From: Paenibacillus bovis
GTDB taxonomy: Bacteria; Bacillota; Bacilli; Paenibacillales; Paenibacillaceae
DNA: 64,000 nt
Assembly: GCF_001421015.2 (NCBI RefSeq)
Contig: NZ_CP013023.1
Span: forward strand, 5,048,501 to 5,112,500
Direction of reading: 5' to 3'
Shown here piece after piece: positions 17,174 through 28,420 of the stretch. Below the pieces are notes generated by a model that was not told the origin of the DNA, ran no database searches, and saw only the letters and a program-made list of their open reading frames with translations. Position 1 is the first letter of the stretch, and every line of letters begins with the position of its first letter. The translations under genes and the position numbers were made by a program.

Positions 17174-18133
17174 TTATCTCGCGATATTGCCCCGCAGCAG
17201 CAAATAAAGAAAATAGCTCCCGCCAAAGAAATTCACGATCACACTAAGCGGTGTTGAGAATGCGAAGATTCTCTCGACGACAAACTGTCCACCAACCAGT
17301 GTAATAATGGCGATCAACACAGATCCCGCAATCAGATAGCTGTGCCGATAGGTCGGCAGGAACTCGCGGGCCAGATTGACGACGAGCAGTCCGAGAAACA
17401 GAATAGGACCGACCAGTGCTGTCGAGATCGATACCAATACTGCTACCGCCAGCAGCAACCGTTTGACCACACGGTCATAATCAATCCCCAGATTGACCGC
17501 ATGATCCTTGCCCAGTGCCAGTACATTAAAGTACTTGATGTACGGATACACATACACAAAGACCCCTGCCGTACCGATAAGCGCCAGCCAGAGCAGATCG
17601 GTATTGACCTTGTTGAAGCTGGCAAACAGTTTGTTCTGCAAAATCAGGAATTCATTCGGATCAATCAGCACCTGCATAAAGGTCGAGAGGCTGGAGAAGA
17701 AGCTGCCCAGAATCATGCCGATCAGCAGCAGAAAGTAAATATTCTGATTCTCCCGCCGGAACATCAGCCGGTACAGTACACCGGAGAACGCAATCATCCC
17801 GATCACACAGAGCAGGAAGTTCACATTCGCATTTTGCATAAACAGACTCGATGTGCCGAACACAAAAGCAATCACCGACTGGATAAACACATACAGCGAA
17901 TCCAGTCCCATCACACTCGGCGTCAGAATCCGGTTATTCGTAATCGTCTGGAAAATAGCCGAAGCAAACGCAATCGTCGTACCGGTCAGTACAATCGCTG
18001 TAATTTTGGCTCCGCGCCGGGGAAGCACATAATCCAGATTGACCGGATTCAGCTTGACCAGCAGGAACAGAGCGATCAGTACAAGGGATATTCCCGTCAT
18101 CCACCCTATCTTAGCTTGCAGCCGCATACGCAT
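17174..18133 (-). CDS. yclO: Siderophore ABC transporter permease, YclO type
   Basis: A 319-residue permease of the FecCD family with about nine helices. Family segments are LTGTTIAFASAIFQTITNN near residue 50, GLLVVNLAREFLP and the ending VIVNFFGGSYFLYLLL. It overlaps the preceding permease gene by 23 bp, so translation is coupled. Together with YclN-type protein it forms the membrane channel of the importer. Confidence 0.92.
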   Translation of the reverse strand: MRMRLQAKIGWMTGISLVLIALFLLVKLNPVNLDYVLPRRGAKITAIVLTGTTIAFASAIFQTITNNRILTPSVMGLDSLYVFIQSVIAFVFGTSSLFMQNANVNFLLCVIGMIAFSGVLYRLMFRRENQNIYFLLLIGMILGSFFSSLSTFMQVLIDPNEFLILQNKLFASFNKVNTDLLWLALIGTAGVFVYVYPYIKYFNVLALGKDHAVNLGIDYDRVVKRLLLAVAVLVSISTALVGPILFLGLLVVNLAREFLPTYRHSYLIAGSVLIAIITLVGGQFVVERIFAFSTPLSVIVNFFGGSYFLYLLLRGNIAR

Positions 18134-19082
18134 CTCTCCTTAACAACAGATACAGGAAAATGCCGCTGCCAATGACACCTACCATCACTCCGATCGGAAT
18201 TTCGTAAGGGTAAATAATGATCCGTCCCAGTACATCGCACAGCAGGACGAAGCTTGCGCCGAGCAGTGCGGTATGCATTAGGCTTTTTTTGAGATGATCG
18301 CCGCGATAGATGCTGACGATATTCGGAATAATCAGTCCCAGATAAGGAATCGATCCAACCGTCAGTACGACCGAAGCCGAGATCAGCGAGACAATAATCA
18401 GCCCGAGCGTGACTACCCTTTTGTAATTCAGTCCCAGATTGGTGGCAAAATCCTCCCCCATACCTGCCAGCGTAAACCGATTGGCATAGATGTATGCGAT
18501 AATCACGAGCGGCACGCTGATATACAGCAGCTCATATCGCCCCTGCAGCACAAGCGAGAAATTACCCTGTAGCCAGGAGGAGATATTCTGTACCAGATCG
18601 TACCGATAGGCAAAATAAGTAGCGATCGAGCTAACCACATTGCCGAGCATCAGTCCTACCAGCGGGATAAATATCGTATCCTTGAACTTGATCCGATTCA
18701 GCACTTGCATGAACAAGAAAGTACCACCCAGTGCAAATACAAACGCAATACTCATCTTGACCAGTGGTGCCGCAGCTGCGAACAGCATCATCGAGACGAG
18801 AATGCCGAGCCTTGTCCACTCGATCGTTCCGGCTGTTGTCGGAGAGACAAATTTGTTGCGGCTGAGCTGCTGCATAATCAGTCCGGCAATACTCATACAC
18901 GCACCGGCGATAATAATACTGATCAGTCTCGGTATCCGGCTAATCCAGAATACCTGCTGCTGTTCAGCTGTCCAGCTGAATATCTCCCATGGACGAAGGT
19001 CCTTTACTCCTACAAATAGAGAGGTGATCGCCAGCAGAGCAAACAGTACAATAAGTGTTCTCAATTTCATACCAGATATCAT
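18111..19082 (-). CDS. yclN: Siderophore ABC transporter permease, YclN type
   Basis: A 323-residue FecCD permease and first gene of the operon. Family segments are RLISIIIAGACMSIAGLIMQ with QLSRNKFVSPTTAGTIEW, and PYLGLIIPNIVSIYRGD. The start could be the ATG at 19082 or the one four codons on at 19070; neither has a strong ribosome site. Upstream are a good promoter and two Fur boxes (19181-19270), so the operon should be switched on when iron is scarce. Confidence 0.92.
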   Translation of the reverse strand: MISGMKLRTLIVLFALLAITSLFVGVKDLRPWEIFSWTAEQQQVFWISRIPRLISIIIAGACMSIAGLIMQQLSRNKFVSPTTAGTIEWTRLGILVSMMLFAAAAPLVKMSIAFVFALGGTFLFMQVLNRIKFKDTIFIPLVGLMLGNVVSSIATYFAYRYDLVQNISSWLQGNFSLVLQGRYELLYISVPLVIIAYIYANRFTLAGMGEDFATNLGLNYKRVVTLGLIIVSLISASVVLTVGSIPYLGLIIPNIVSIYRGDHLKKSLMHTALLGASFVLLCDVLGRIIIYPYEIPIGVMVGVIGSGIFLYLLLRRDAYAAAS

Positions 19083-19180
19083 CCCGTAAAAAGCGGCATG
19101 ACTGCCTGTACATTCCTTTTTTTACGGTATCCTCCCTCCTGATGGCTGACCTGCTATGTAATATGGAATCATTTACATTC

Positions 19181-19200
19181 GATAATGATATTCATTATCA
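19181..19200. promoter_or_regulatory. Fur box 1 of the siderophore operon
   Basis: GATAATGATATTCATTATC (19181-19199) matches the classic 19-bp Fur box at 18 of 19 positions, and TGATATTCATTATCA (19186-19200) matches the 7-1-7 Bacillus form with one mismatch. It lies just downstream of the -10 hexamer of the operon promoter. Confidence 0.9.
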
Positions 19201-19217
19201 ATAGACTACAAAGTATC

Positions 19218-19246
19218 ATTGTAGCCACTTACCGATTATTGATCAA
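19218..19246 (-). promoter_or_regulatory. SigA-type promoter of the siderophore operon
   Basis: On the minus strand TTGATC (19241-19246) and TACAAT (19218-19223) are 17 bp apart. The promoter is flanked by the two Fur boxes, an arrangement suited to iron repression. Confidence 0.7.
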
Positions 19247-19255
19247 CTCTTTTTT

Positions 19256-19270
19256 TGATAATCGTTATCA
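19256..19270. promoter_or_regulatory. Fur box 2 of the siderophore operon
   Basis: TGATAATCGTTATCA matches the 7-1-7 Fur consensus with a single mismatch. It is just upstream of the -35 hexamer. Confidence 0.8.
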
Positions 19271-19285
19271 GTAAGTATACAAAAG

Positions 19286-19331
19286 AAGCCATTCGCTATA
19301 TCAGAGAATCCCCCGATCTAACGAATGGCTT
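19286..19331 (-). terminator. Terminator after yqkE
   Basis: AAGCCATTCG and CGAATGGCTT form a 10-bp stem around a 26-nt loop; on the minus strand it runs into CTTTTG. It lies 22 bp after the yqkE stop. Confidence 0.65.
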
Positions 19332-19352
19332 GCTGTTTGTATGACGATTAGC

Positions 19353-19610
19353 TTACTTGTATTTTTTCCAATCCTGCTTACTGTTTTCCAGCAGATATTC
19401 GAAATCATTGTCCTTGCGCTTTTGCTCGGCTTTGCGGGCTTCTTCCGCCTTTTGACGCTCCTGCTCCTGGCGTTGCTGCTCTACTTCACGCATCTCATTA
19501 GCCTGGGCTTTGAGCTTATCGAGTACATCTGCACTCAACAGATCTTTGAGTGTAGCTGGTTTATCCTGTGCTGCTGCCGGTCTTGCCGGAGCTTTGTTTT
19601 TCTTGGCCAT
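19353..19610 (-). CDS. yqkE: YqkE-family (DUF3886) small coiled-coil protein
   Basis: An 85-residue basic protein of the YqkE group. Ala/Pro/Lys-rich start, then TLKDLLSADVLDKLKAQANE, a heptad-rich coiled coil of Glu, Gln and Lys, and the conserved ending NDFEYLLENSKQDWKKYK. No signal peptide. The start at 19610 (MAKKNK) follows GGGGGAACC; the frame is open for 28 more codons without support. Function unknown in the family. Stands alone. Confidence 0.85.
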   Translation of the reverse strand: MAKKNKAPARPAAAQDKPATLKDLLSADVLDKLKAQANEMREVEQQRQEQERQKAEEARKAEQKRKDNDFEYLLENSKQDWKKYK

Positions 19611-19902
19611 CTTTGGTTCCCCCGTTATCCAGAGTTGGAATATCAGCTGCAGTCGAACTTTTAAGAGCATGGGTTCGTAAAGGCTGGTATTCATTATATT
19701 ATATCATTTCCCGGTAATACCGGTGAAGAGGCAAGCTGTTTTATGCTATTTTTGGTGTCAGCTTTTGAAGCTTGTTTTGCGTTTGTTGGCATCTGTTTAT
19801 TACGCTTGAGGTGTGCTTTTTATGACTTGCAGCTGCTTATAGATAGGATGGCCGCTTGAACGTAGGCTAGCTGCCCTTAGTTATCGCAGCTATCTGTACT
19901 TT

Positions 19903-21234
19903 TTAATCATCTTCTTCCTGCATTTCTTCCGGCTCATGCGGCTGTACTTCAATCTCGCGAATATGATGCTGCTCCATCCGTGTTACGGTAAATTCATAAT
20001 GTTCTTCTATTACCGATTGTCCCTCGCGAATATTGAATTTGCGTGACAGGATCCAGCCGCCGATTGTATAAGCTTCGCCTGCTTCAATATCGGTGCCAAG
20101 GCGACGGTTAACTTCATGGATCAATGCCTGCGGCTGCAGCTTGTAATGCTTGTCACCCAGCTTGCTGATCGCCGGAGTGGACAGCGGCTCGGTATCCGAT
20201 TTGGATGGAATATCACCGACGATCTCTTCCAGAATATCCTCCAGGGTGACCATTCCTGCAGTACCGCCGTATTCATCCAGCAAGACGGCCATATGAATAT
20301 TTTCCTTTTGCATCTGTCCGAGCAGTTCACGCGCTGGCACCGTCTCGATCAGCTGCAGCACAGGACGGATAAACGGTGCAATCGGATCGGTTGGAGCATG
20401 CGACCGGTTCACGGCATCACGGAGTACTTCTTTGACATTGAGCAGTCCGATAATCCGGTCTTTGTCTCCGCCAAGCGCGACCGGGATCAGGCTATATGGC
20501 TCTTCACGAATAATATCATAAAACTGCGCCAGAGAAGCATCCTGTGCAATATAAATAATTTCCGTACGCGGTACCATAATTTCGCTGCCGACCAATTCGT
20601 CAAAATCAAATACATTATTCAGATATCGGTACTCAGTCGGGGTGATGCTGCCACTTTTGTATCCTTCCGAGAGGGCGAAGCGCAGTTCTGCCTCGCTCTG
20701 TGCTACCTCTTGCTCGGACAGCGGTTTGACTCCAAACAGTCCGGTAATCACACGGGCTGAACGGCTCAGTACCCAGTTAAACGGATAAGTGATTTTGTAG
20801 AAAACAATCATCGGCCGGGCAAAGAATAGCGCCATCGGCTCGGCGACCTGAATCGCAAATGATTTGGGTACCAGCTCCCCGATCACCACTTCAAAATACG
20901 TCATCAACAGGAACGCGATCAGGAAAGACAGCACGGACGTAAGCGACGCTGGAATCTGCAGCCAAACAAACAGCGGATGCAGCAGCTCTTCGATCGTCGA
21001 TTCCCCCAACCAGCCGAGTGCCAGTGACGTGAGCGTAGTTCCCAGCTGACAGGCAGACAGGAATTCATCCAGCTTGGAAATAATATACTGTACAGCTTTG
21101 GCATTTTTGTTGCCTTCTTCTGCCAGCTGGTTGATCCGTGAGATCCGCACCCGAATAATCGAATACTCCGATGCGACAAAAAAGGATGTAAGCAGAATAA
21201 GTAAAATCACGATAATAACATTGAGCGTTTCCAT
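19903..21234 (-). CDS. HlyC/CorC-type membrane protein with CBS domains
   Basis: A 443-residue protein of the CNNM/CorC (hemolysin-like) family. Residues 1-200 form the DUF21 membrane domain with about four helices (first NVIIVILLILLTSFFVASEY). Two CBS domains follow at about 215-340 (SEIMVPRTEIIYIAQD; MAVLLDEYGGTAGMVTLEDI), and a CorC_HlyC domain closes the protein near 350-430. The end is strongly acidic (QPHEPEEMQEEDD). Relatives export Mg2+ or take part in cation balance; CBS domains bind adenine nucleotides. Monocistronic. The ion is not readable. Confidence 0.9.
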   Translation of the reverse strand: METLNVIIVILLILLTSFFVASEYSIIRVRISRINQLAEEGNKNAKAVQYIISKLDEFLSACQLGTTLTSLALGWLGESTIEELLHPLFVWLQIPASLTSVLSFLIAFLLMTYFEVVIGELVPKSFAIQVAEPMALFFARPMIVFYKITYPFNWVLSRSARVITGLFGVKPLSEQEVAQSEAELRFALSEGYKSGSITPTEYRYLNNVFDFDELVGSEIMVPRTEIIYIAQDASLAQFYDIIREEPYSLIPVALGGDKDRIIGLLNVKEVLRDAVNRSHAPTDPIAPFIRPVLQLIETVPARELLGQMQKENIHMAVLLDEYGGTAGMVTLEDILEEIVGDIPSKSDTEPLSTPAISKLGDKHYKLQPQALIHEVNRRLGTDIEAGEAYTIGGWILSRKFNIREGQSVIEEHYEFTVTRMEQHHIREIEVQPHEPEEMQEEDD

Positions 21235-21395
21235 AGGCGATATTATTCCTCCCTTTCAATTGACAGCAGCCGGTAGGCATACATGCCTGATATATGTACA
21301 TTGACGATATGTATGCTTTTGCATTCACTGAATACCATTACCCAAATTTACCGGATCTGTTTTCGTGAGCATACAGCTGAGTTCAGGAACGCCAA

Positions 21396-21420
21396 AAAAG
21401 CTGCCAACTCGGCAGCTTTT
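21396..21420. terminator. Bidirectional terminator-like hairpin
   Basis: AAAAGCTGCC and GGCAGCTTTT form a 10-bp perfect stem with AT runs on both sides. It lies in the 474-bp gap 21235-21708, 290 bp after the membrane-protein stop. Apart from it I see nothing in the gap. Confidence 0.75.
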
Positions 21421-21708
21421 TCGGATACAAATGGATAGCGATGAGATGCAGCGGATCTCTTCAGTGAAGCAAGATTCTGCAGCTATCCGTAAGTCGATAT
21501 GTGAGTCTTGCAAGCTGGCAGGTATAGACCAGGCAGCATGTCGCGTCGCCTGTGAATCCTATACTTTAGCATACCTGATAGAGCATGTGCGTTATACGAT
21601 ATGAAGGGATGACATCGATTCTGCTATGTATACGGTTCTGCCTCTTTCCCTGCCGGAGTTCTGCTATCTGCGTTAGTAGAACCCCGGTCAATCCAGCACA
21701 TTTATTCA

Positions 21709-22212
21709 TTACCACTCTTTTTTTCGCTCTACCAGCATCCAGGCTCCACCGAGTACAAGCGCGATTGCGACCAGCGGCTGAACAAATATGAGCCGTGACA
21801 ATAGCGAATCAATCGAGAAGACAGCGAAAAAGAGCAGCGACAGCACCGTCAGAATATTGATCGGAATCAGCAGCCATTTGTTACGCGAACCGAACCAGTA
21901 CAGTTGGAACAGTCCCACAGCTACCGCCAGAATAAACCCCGGCCACATATAGCTCCAGATACCGAACATCTGAGCCAGCTGGCTCACTGCTCCGGCTGTC
22001 AGCAGTATACCTCCCGGCACCAGAAGCCCGACTCCCTTGGGCCCCACCAGTGAAAAATACATCCACTGAAACAGCAGCCCGAGCGGTATAACGAACAACG
22101 TCGGCCAGAATGTCGCAAAAATCTCACCTACCCCACCCGATCCGCCGGGATTCAAAAACAAATACACGCCAAGCAGCAGCAATACCGGTGCGAGAATGGC
22201 CCGTTTGATCAT
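21709..22212 (-). CDS. Hypothetical membrane protein, 167 aa
   Basis: I do not recognise a named family. The protein is strongly hydrophobic, with about five predicted helices: residues 5-22, 33-55, 62-80, 86-107 and 115-160 (two). It ends in a positively charged tail (VERKKEW), so the C-terminus should be cytosolic. The arrangement resembles LiaF/DUF5668-like membrane modules, but no soluble domain is present. AT-rich promoter region at 22213-22260; the ATG at 22212 follows AAAGGGG. No operon partner. Confidence 0.8.
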   Translation of the reverse strand: MIKRAILAPVLLLLGVYLFLNPGGSGGVGEIFATFWPTLFVIPLGLLFQWMYFSLVGPKGVGLLVPGGILLTAGAVSQLAQMFGIWSYMWPGFILAVAVGLFQLYWFGSRNKWLLIPINILTVLSLLFFAVFSIDSLLSRLIFVQPLVAIALVLGGAWMLVERKKEW

Positions 22213-22370
22213 ATTATTTCTCCCCTTTATCCTTATGGTCTACCTGAGTATATCCAGCATACCATGGAATTATACGAATTGACCTCAGCCTCTGGATGAT
22301 TTTGCACCTGGACTTTGGTCGGGGACAGACATTATTCATTATTTCTGTGATTCTGCATCTGTACATAGCA

Positions 22371-22400
22371 AAACGGCTCTCCAAAGGAAGAGAGCCGTTT
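22371..22400 (-). terminator. Terminator after glpD
   Basis: AAACGGCTCTC and GAGAGCCGTTT form an 11-bp perfect stem, with TTTTG following on the minus strand. It lies 58 bp after the glpD stop. Confidence 0.75.
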
Positions 22401-22457
22401 ATAGATATTCATAATTTGCAGCTGTACTTTATTTGATTACAACATTCTACAACTGAT

Positions 22458-24146
22458 TTATACCGCAAACTCACTGCTAGCTTCCGCATCGGAAGGCACT
22501 ACTGCATCATGCAGCTGGGCTTCCAGCTCGTCGGTATAGCGGCGCTTCTGATCGGCAGTCCAGTTCAGGCGTCTTGCCATATACTCGATAACCGGCTGTT
22601 TCCACTCTTGTACCCAGGCGATATCGAAGAACAATGCTCCGGTACGGCGGATAAAGAAATCGACCGGCTTGGCTGTCATTTCTTCTTCTATCGCGTAGAC
22701 GAGACGTACACGCACATCGGCTGGCAGTCCCAGCTCTTCGGCAATGGCATCCTGCTGGTTGACACGGGCGAACAGCTGCGTCACATTGGAACCGTAGAAA
22801 CCAGCCAGTTTCTCTGCTTGCTCTCGGCTCAGTCCCACATTTACACCTGCATCCGCATGCTGACGGATAAAAGCAGGTAGACCTGCCGAGCCGCCTACAT
22901 TACCGCCTGAGATCGGCATATGCTTGGTCTGGGATGGCTTGAACGTTTGGCCGGTTTCTTTTTGCAGCAGCTCGGCTGCCAGATCGACGACCATTTCGGC
23001 CATTTTACGGTAACCGGTCAGCTTGCCGCCGGCGATAGTGATCAGGCCGCTATCGGACTGCCAGATTTCGTCTTTACGGGAAATCTCGGACGGGGATTTG
23101 CCGTCTTCATGAATCAGCGGACGTACTCCTGCCCAGCTGGACTCCACATCCTCTGCGGTTACTTTCACGGTCGGGAACATGTAATTGATCGCTTTGATTA
23201 CATAATCACGGTCGGCTGTAGTCATACGTGGATGGATTGGATCGGCTTTGTATACGGTATCGGTCGTACCCACGTACGTTTTGCCGTCTCTCGGAATCGC
23301 GAATACCATCCGTCCATCCGGTGTATCAAAGTAAACCGCCTGCTCCAGCGGGAAGCGTTCGTGGTCGATAACCAGATGAATCCCTTTGGTCATTTGCAGG
23401 GTTTTGCCTTTTTTGGAGTTATCGATTTTGCGCAGGGTATCGACCCATGGGCCTGCTGCGTTAATGACTTTGCGTGCGAAGATTTTGTATTCTTTGCCGC
23501 TGATGGTGTCTTTGACTTTGACGCCTTTCAGCTTGCCATTTTCATAAATGAAATCTACCGCTTTGGTATAGTTGGCAGCCATGGCGCCACGTTTGACCGC
23601 TTCCTTGATCACTTCGATCGTCAGACGGGCATCATCGGTACGGTACTCGACATAGTAGCCGCCGCCTTTGAGTCCATCCTGCTTCACCAGCGGTTCCTTA
23701 TTCAGCGTTTCCTGCGCACTCAGCATTTTGCGGCGCTCACTGCTTTTCACGCCTGCGAGGAAATCGTATACCCGCAGACCGATCGATGTACTGAAGCTGC
23801 CGAAAGTTCCGCCCTGATGGAAAGGAAGAAGCATCCACTCCGGTGTCGTCACATGAGGGCCATTCTCATAGACAATCGCGCGTTCTTTGCCGACTTCGGC
23901 AACCATTTTCACCTCAAACTGCTTCAGATAACGCAGCCCACCATGCACCAGCTTGGTAGAACGGCTGGAAGTACCTGCTGCAAAATCTTGCATCTCGACC
24001 AAGCCGATTTTCATACCGCGCGTCACGGCATCCAGTGCAATTCCCGATCCGGTAATCCCGCCGCCAATGACAAGTACATCCAGTGGTTCCTGGCTCATCT
24101 TCTGTAATACGACTGCTCGTTCCTGTGCTGCAAACATCGTGTTCAT
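22458..24146 (-). CDS. glpD: Aerobic glycerol-3-phosphate dehydrogenase
   Basis: A 562-residue flavoprotein that oxidises glycerol-3-phosphate to dihydroxyacetone phosphate at the membrane and passes electrons to menaquinone. The FAD dinucleotide site is [20 protein letters not shown] near residues 24-43. Other family segments are [20 protein letters not shown] and [20 protein letters not shown]. Full family length. Its leader holds a terminator with a GlpP-type site, and a cre-like site overlaps the promoter region, so it should be induced by glycerol and repressed by glucose. Confidence 0.97.
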   Translation of the reverse strand: MNTMFAAQERAVVLQKMSQEPLDVLVIGGGITGSGIALDAVTRGMKIGLVEMQDFAAGTSSRSTKLVHGGLRYLKQFEVKMVAEVGKERAIVYENGPHVTTPEWMLLPFHQGGTFGSFSTSIGLRVYDFLAGVKSSERRKMLSAQETLNKEPLVKQDGLKGGGYYVEYRTDDARLTIEVIKEAVKRGAMAANYTKAVDFIYENGKLKGVKVKDTISGKEYKIFARKVINAAGPWVDTLRKIDNSKKGKTLQMTKGIHLVIDHERFPLEQAVYFDTPDGRMVFAIPRDGKTYVGTTDTVYKADPIHPRMTTADRDYVIKAINYMFPTVKVTAEDVESSWAGVRPLIHEDGKSPSEISRKDEIWQSDSGLITIAGGKLTGYRKMAEMVVDLAAELLQKETGQTFKPSQTKHMPISGGNVGGSAGLPAFIRQHADAGVNVGLSREQAEKLAGFYGSNVTQLFARVNQQDAIAEELGLPADVRVRLVYAIEEEMTAKPVDFFIRRTGALFFDIAWVQEWKQPVIEYMARRLNWTADQKRRYTDELEAQLHDAVVPSDAEASSEFAV

Positions 24147-24234
24147 TATTATTTCCTCCCTGTGATAAGTTCATTTGTATGTGGCTGTTCAGCCGATTAA
24201 ATTGCTATATTATTCCAGTTAAAGCCGCAAAAAA

Positions 24235-24287
24235 GAGACCACGAACATTACACATAAACGGCTGCTGCCGCGTGTATTCGTGGTCTC
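24235..24287 (-). promoter_or_regulatory. GlpP-dependent terminator in the glpD leader
   Basis: In the untranslated leader, minus strand, GAGACCACGAA and TTCGTGGTCTC form an 11-bp perfect stem followed by TTTTTTG, ending 88 bp before glpD. In Bacillus, GlpP with glycerol-3-phosphate prevents termination at such a site. The 5' arm begins GGAGAGACCACG, which resembles GGAGAGCCACG in the glpF leader (28338-28388), the probable GlpP contact. Confidence 0.85.
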
Positions 24288-24325
24288 TCCAAAGTCTAAT
24301 GACGAATTTATTAACTTGTAATCAG

Positions 24326-24355
24326 ATTATACCATACTGCACTGTACTCAGGCAA
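24326..24355 (-). promoter_or_regulatory. SigA-type promoter of glpD
   Basis: Minus strand TTGCCT (24350-24355) and TATAAT (24326-24331) with 18 bp between. A cre-like sequence, GAAAACGTTTAA at 24357-24368, abuts the -35 side, a position suited to CcpA repression. Confidence 0.6.
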
Positions 24356-24527
24356 AGAAAACGTTTAAATTTTACAATTATTTTTGATTATTGCAATTTA
24401 CAGTAGCGAAAATTGGCTCTTATTGTACGGATAACAGAGAAGTGATCGTATACTGACTGCGTGTCTGCGCTCCATTGTTATCTATACATCTTTACAATAA
24501 CCTGACTGACCTGACTGCCTGATCGAC

Positions 24528-25505
24528 TTACTTGCCTGTCAGGCTTTTTACGATAAAGTCGAGCTGTGCATTCATCGAGATCGGATCATTAAAATAATAG
24601 GCTATCGGGTCGATATTGAACACATGATTGGCTTTCACTGCAGGCAGCTGCTTCCAGAGACTGCTGTTGTACAGAGAAGTACCTTCCTTGTCAGCATCCC
24701 CGCCCCATGGAGCGGTGAAGATATAATCACCGGCAAAGTCGGGAACATTCTCCAGAGAGATACTCACATAACCCGGACCATTATCGATCGCTTCTTTTTG
24801 CGTCATTTCGGTACCTTTGAGTCCGAGTTCCTGGTAGATGATCTCGCCGCCGCGGCCAAAGCTGTCGCCCATGACGTATACGCCTTTGGCATAAGGTTGG
24901 ATAATGGAGACCGTTTTGTCGCCTACAGCTGCTTGTACTTGTGGTTTGACTTCATTGATTTTGGATTCCCAGGCAGCTGCCACTTCTTTGGCTTTATCCT
25001 CGGTACCCGTCATTTTGCCGAACTCTTGCAGCTGTTCCTTGTACGTGTACTGACCATACTTGATCGCTACTGTTGGTGCCACTTTGGCGAATTTGTCCAG
25101 ATTGGCGTCGCCATCCCAGACGATGATCAGATCGGGATTCAAATCCAGTACTTTTTCTACTTCAGGCGTTTCGCCCAGATTGGTGACGCCTTCTGTTGTG
25201 TCTTTGAGATAGATACTGTCAAATGGCTTGTTTGTTGTAGCAATCGGCTTGATGCCGAGTGAATACAGATAGCCGTAATAACTGTCCGCGAGTACAACTA
25301 CACGCTGTGGATGGCGAGGAACTTCTACATCGCCATTGGCTGCTTTGTAAGTAATTGTTGCACTTTCTTGTGCTGCCGGAGCAGCATCTGTACCTGCTGC
25401 AGGACTTGTGCTGCCGCCGCTTGTTCCGGATTGACTGCAGGCTGCCAGAATACTGATCAGCAGAACAGCCATTATGATCATGGTGAATCTTTTTTGTGTA
25501 TGCAT
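24528..25505 (-). CDS. Iron-siderophore binding lipoprotein (orphan)
   Basis: A 325-residue FecB/FhuD-type binding protein. The signal peptide ends in the lipobox LAAC near residue 23, then a Gly/Ser/Ala-rich linker. The first lobe begins GDVEVPRHPQRVVVLADSYY; LNPDLIIVWDG and YYFNDPISMNAQLDFIVKSL are later landmarks. No permease or ATPase gene is next to it, so it probably feeds an importer encoded elsewhere, perhaps including the YclNOP-type one 6 kb away. A Fur box lies 44-58 bp upstream. It splits the glycerol genes between glpD and glpK. Confidence 0.9.
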   Translation of the reverse strand: MHTQKRFTMIIMAVLLISILAACSQSGTSGGSTSPAAGTDAAPAAQESATITYKAANGDVEVPRHPQRVVVLADSYYGYLYSLGIKPIATTNKPFDSIYLKDTTEGVTNLGETPEVEKVLDLNPDLIIVWDGDANLDKFAKVAPTVAIKYGQYTYKEQLQEFGKMTGTEDKAKEVAAAWESKINEVKPQVQAAVGDKTVSIIQPYAKGVYVMGDSFGRGGEIIYQELGLKGTEMTQKEAIDNGPGYVSISLENVPDFAGDYIFTAPWGGDADKEGTSLYNSSLWKQLPAVKANHVFNIDPIAYYFNDPISMNAQLDFIVKSLTGK

Positions 25506-25548
25506 ACATCAAAACCGCCTTTGATGGGATTGGTTGAACTTTTCACAT

Positions 25549-25563
25549 TGATAAAGATTATCA
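25549..25563. promoter_or_regulatory. Fur box of the orphan siderophore-binding gene
   Basis: TGATAAAGATTATCA matches the Bacillus 7-1-7 Fur consensus with one mismatch and lies directly upstream of the lipoprotein start at 25505. Confidence 0.8.
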
Positions 25564-25687
25564 TTCGCAATTGACATCTTAGCATAAATGCAAGGGTCTA
25601 GCTACTGTTTTTCGTCTGATATGTAAGCGGTATACTATGCAGCTCTGTACGGGTGGCCATAATAAACAGCTATGTTTGCAAATAAAA

Positions 25688-25744
25688 AAGCACCCATTGT
25701 CCTTCAGCAAGACGGTAAAAGCTGCTGATGGACAACGAGTGCTT
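25688..25744 (-). terminator. Terminator of glpFK
   Basis: Minus-strand AAAGCACTCGTTGTCCATCA pairs with TGAAGGACAATGGGTGCTTT in a long, slightly bulged stem, followed by TTTATT. It lies about 95 bp after the glpK stop. Confidence 0.75.
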
Positions 25745-25839
25745 TGGTTTACATCATTTGCCTATTGTACAGCGTAGGGTACGCTGCCTATTGCATAATT
25801 GAAATACGATATTGCTTATCGTATTACTGCACAACTGTA

Positions 25840-27336
<1,497 letters not shown>

Positions 27337-27425
27337 TTAGTTCCTCCTCAAGATTATCACTATCGAATTTGCAATATCATAATTTGTAGTATGGGGTATA
27401 ACAAAAGTTGGACCCGAAGGGCAGC

Positions 27426-28250
27426 TTAGGCAGCTGCCTGTCCGGAAGCGGAACGCTGAATCCGGCGTCCAGCCAGATGAGCGAAGAACAGACATACGAC
27501 TGTTACTGCCAGCAGTACCCACAGCAACGGTGTACTCTGTCCCAGGAAGACGGTTTTGTAAAATAGTCCGCCCAGTGATCCGCCCAGCAGTGGACCCGCT
27601 ACCGGTACCCATGCATATTTCCAGTCCGAAGGACCTTTACCAGGGATCGGCAGCAGGAAATGCATCAGACGCGGACCAAAGTCACGTGCAGGGTTGATCG
27701 CATATCCGGTTGTACCACCCAGGGACAGCCCGATACTTACTACCAGCAGGCCGACAATCAATGGATGAAGACCCTGTGTGAACTCATTGGCACCCATAGA
27801 TAACAATACCATGACGAAGATAAATGTACCGATAATTTCACTCAGCATATTGCCGACCGGATGCTTGATCGCCGGGGAAGTAGAGAATACGCCCAGCTTG
27901 GTCGCAGGATCCGGTGTTGCTTTCCAGTGCGGCAGGTATTGGAAGTACACCAGCAGTGCACCTGCCATAGCTCCGATAATCTGAGCCAGAATATAAGAAG
28001 GAACCTGACTCCACGGGAAATCGCCATTGAATGCCAGTGCCAGGGTAACCGCCGGATTCAGGTGAGCGCCGCTCACACTGCCTACAGCATATACCGCCAT
28101 GGCAACAGCGAGTCCCCATCCTGCTCCGATAACCATCCAGCCTGAATTTTCAGCAAACGTTTTGCGAAGGGATACGCCTGCACAGACACCGCCACCCAGA
28201 GCAATCAGAATCATCGTTCCTACCAGTTCAGCTATAAACGGTGACATCAT
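27426..28250 (-). CDS. glpF: Glycerol uptake facilitator
   Basis: A 274-residue aquaglyceroporin of six membrane helices with two pore half-helices. Both NPA boxes are intact: GAHLNPAVTLA and GYAINPARDFGPR; the aspartate after the second box is the glycerol-channel marker. It passes glycerol by diffusion, and GlpK then traps it. First gene of glpFK. Its leader has a consensus promoter, a cre site and a GlpP-type terminator. Confidence 0.96.
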   Translation of the reverse strand: MMSPFIAELVGTMILIALGGGVCAGVSLRKTFAENSGWMVIGAGWGLAVAMAVYAVGSVSGAHLNPAVTLALAFNGDFPWSQVPSYILAQIIGAMAGALLVYFQYLPHWKATPDPATKLGVFSTSPAIKHPVGNMLSEIIGTFIFVMVLLSMGANEFTQGLHPLIVGLLVVSIGLSLGGTTGYAINPARDFGPRLMHFLLPIPGKGPSDWKYAWVPVAGPLLGGSLGGLFYKTVFLGQSTPLLWVLLAVTVVCLFFAHLAGRRIQRSASGQAAA

Positions 28251-28337
28251 ATAACCTCCATTCGATTTGGAAAAATGTTTTTGTCTGTTTACATTAAGTA
28301 TGTGTAATTATGGTAATAAACGTGAGCAGACGCAAAA

Positions 28338-28386
28338 GAGCCAGCGCAAACCTCCCTCTGATGTAGCAAGGGCTTTTGCGTGGCTC
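28338..28386 (-). promoter_or_regulatory. GlpP-dependent terminator in the glpF leader
   Basis: Minus strand GAGCCACGCAAA pairs with TTTGCGCTGGCTC, with one bulged base, and is followed by TTTTGC. The 5' arm starts GGAGAGCCACG, like the glpD leader. It ends about 88 bp upstream of glpF. Antitermination by GlpP is inferred from Bacillus. Confidence 0.8.
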
Positions 28387-28420
28387 TCCGGTTCTCCGTC
28401 ACATGTATTAACTTGTGTTC

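Noticed and set aside
22920..24107. A 395-codon plus-strand open frame
   Set aside because: Antisense to glpD with no ribosome site.
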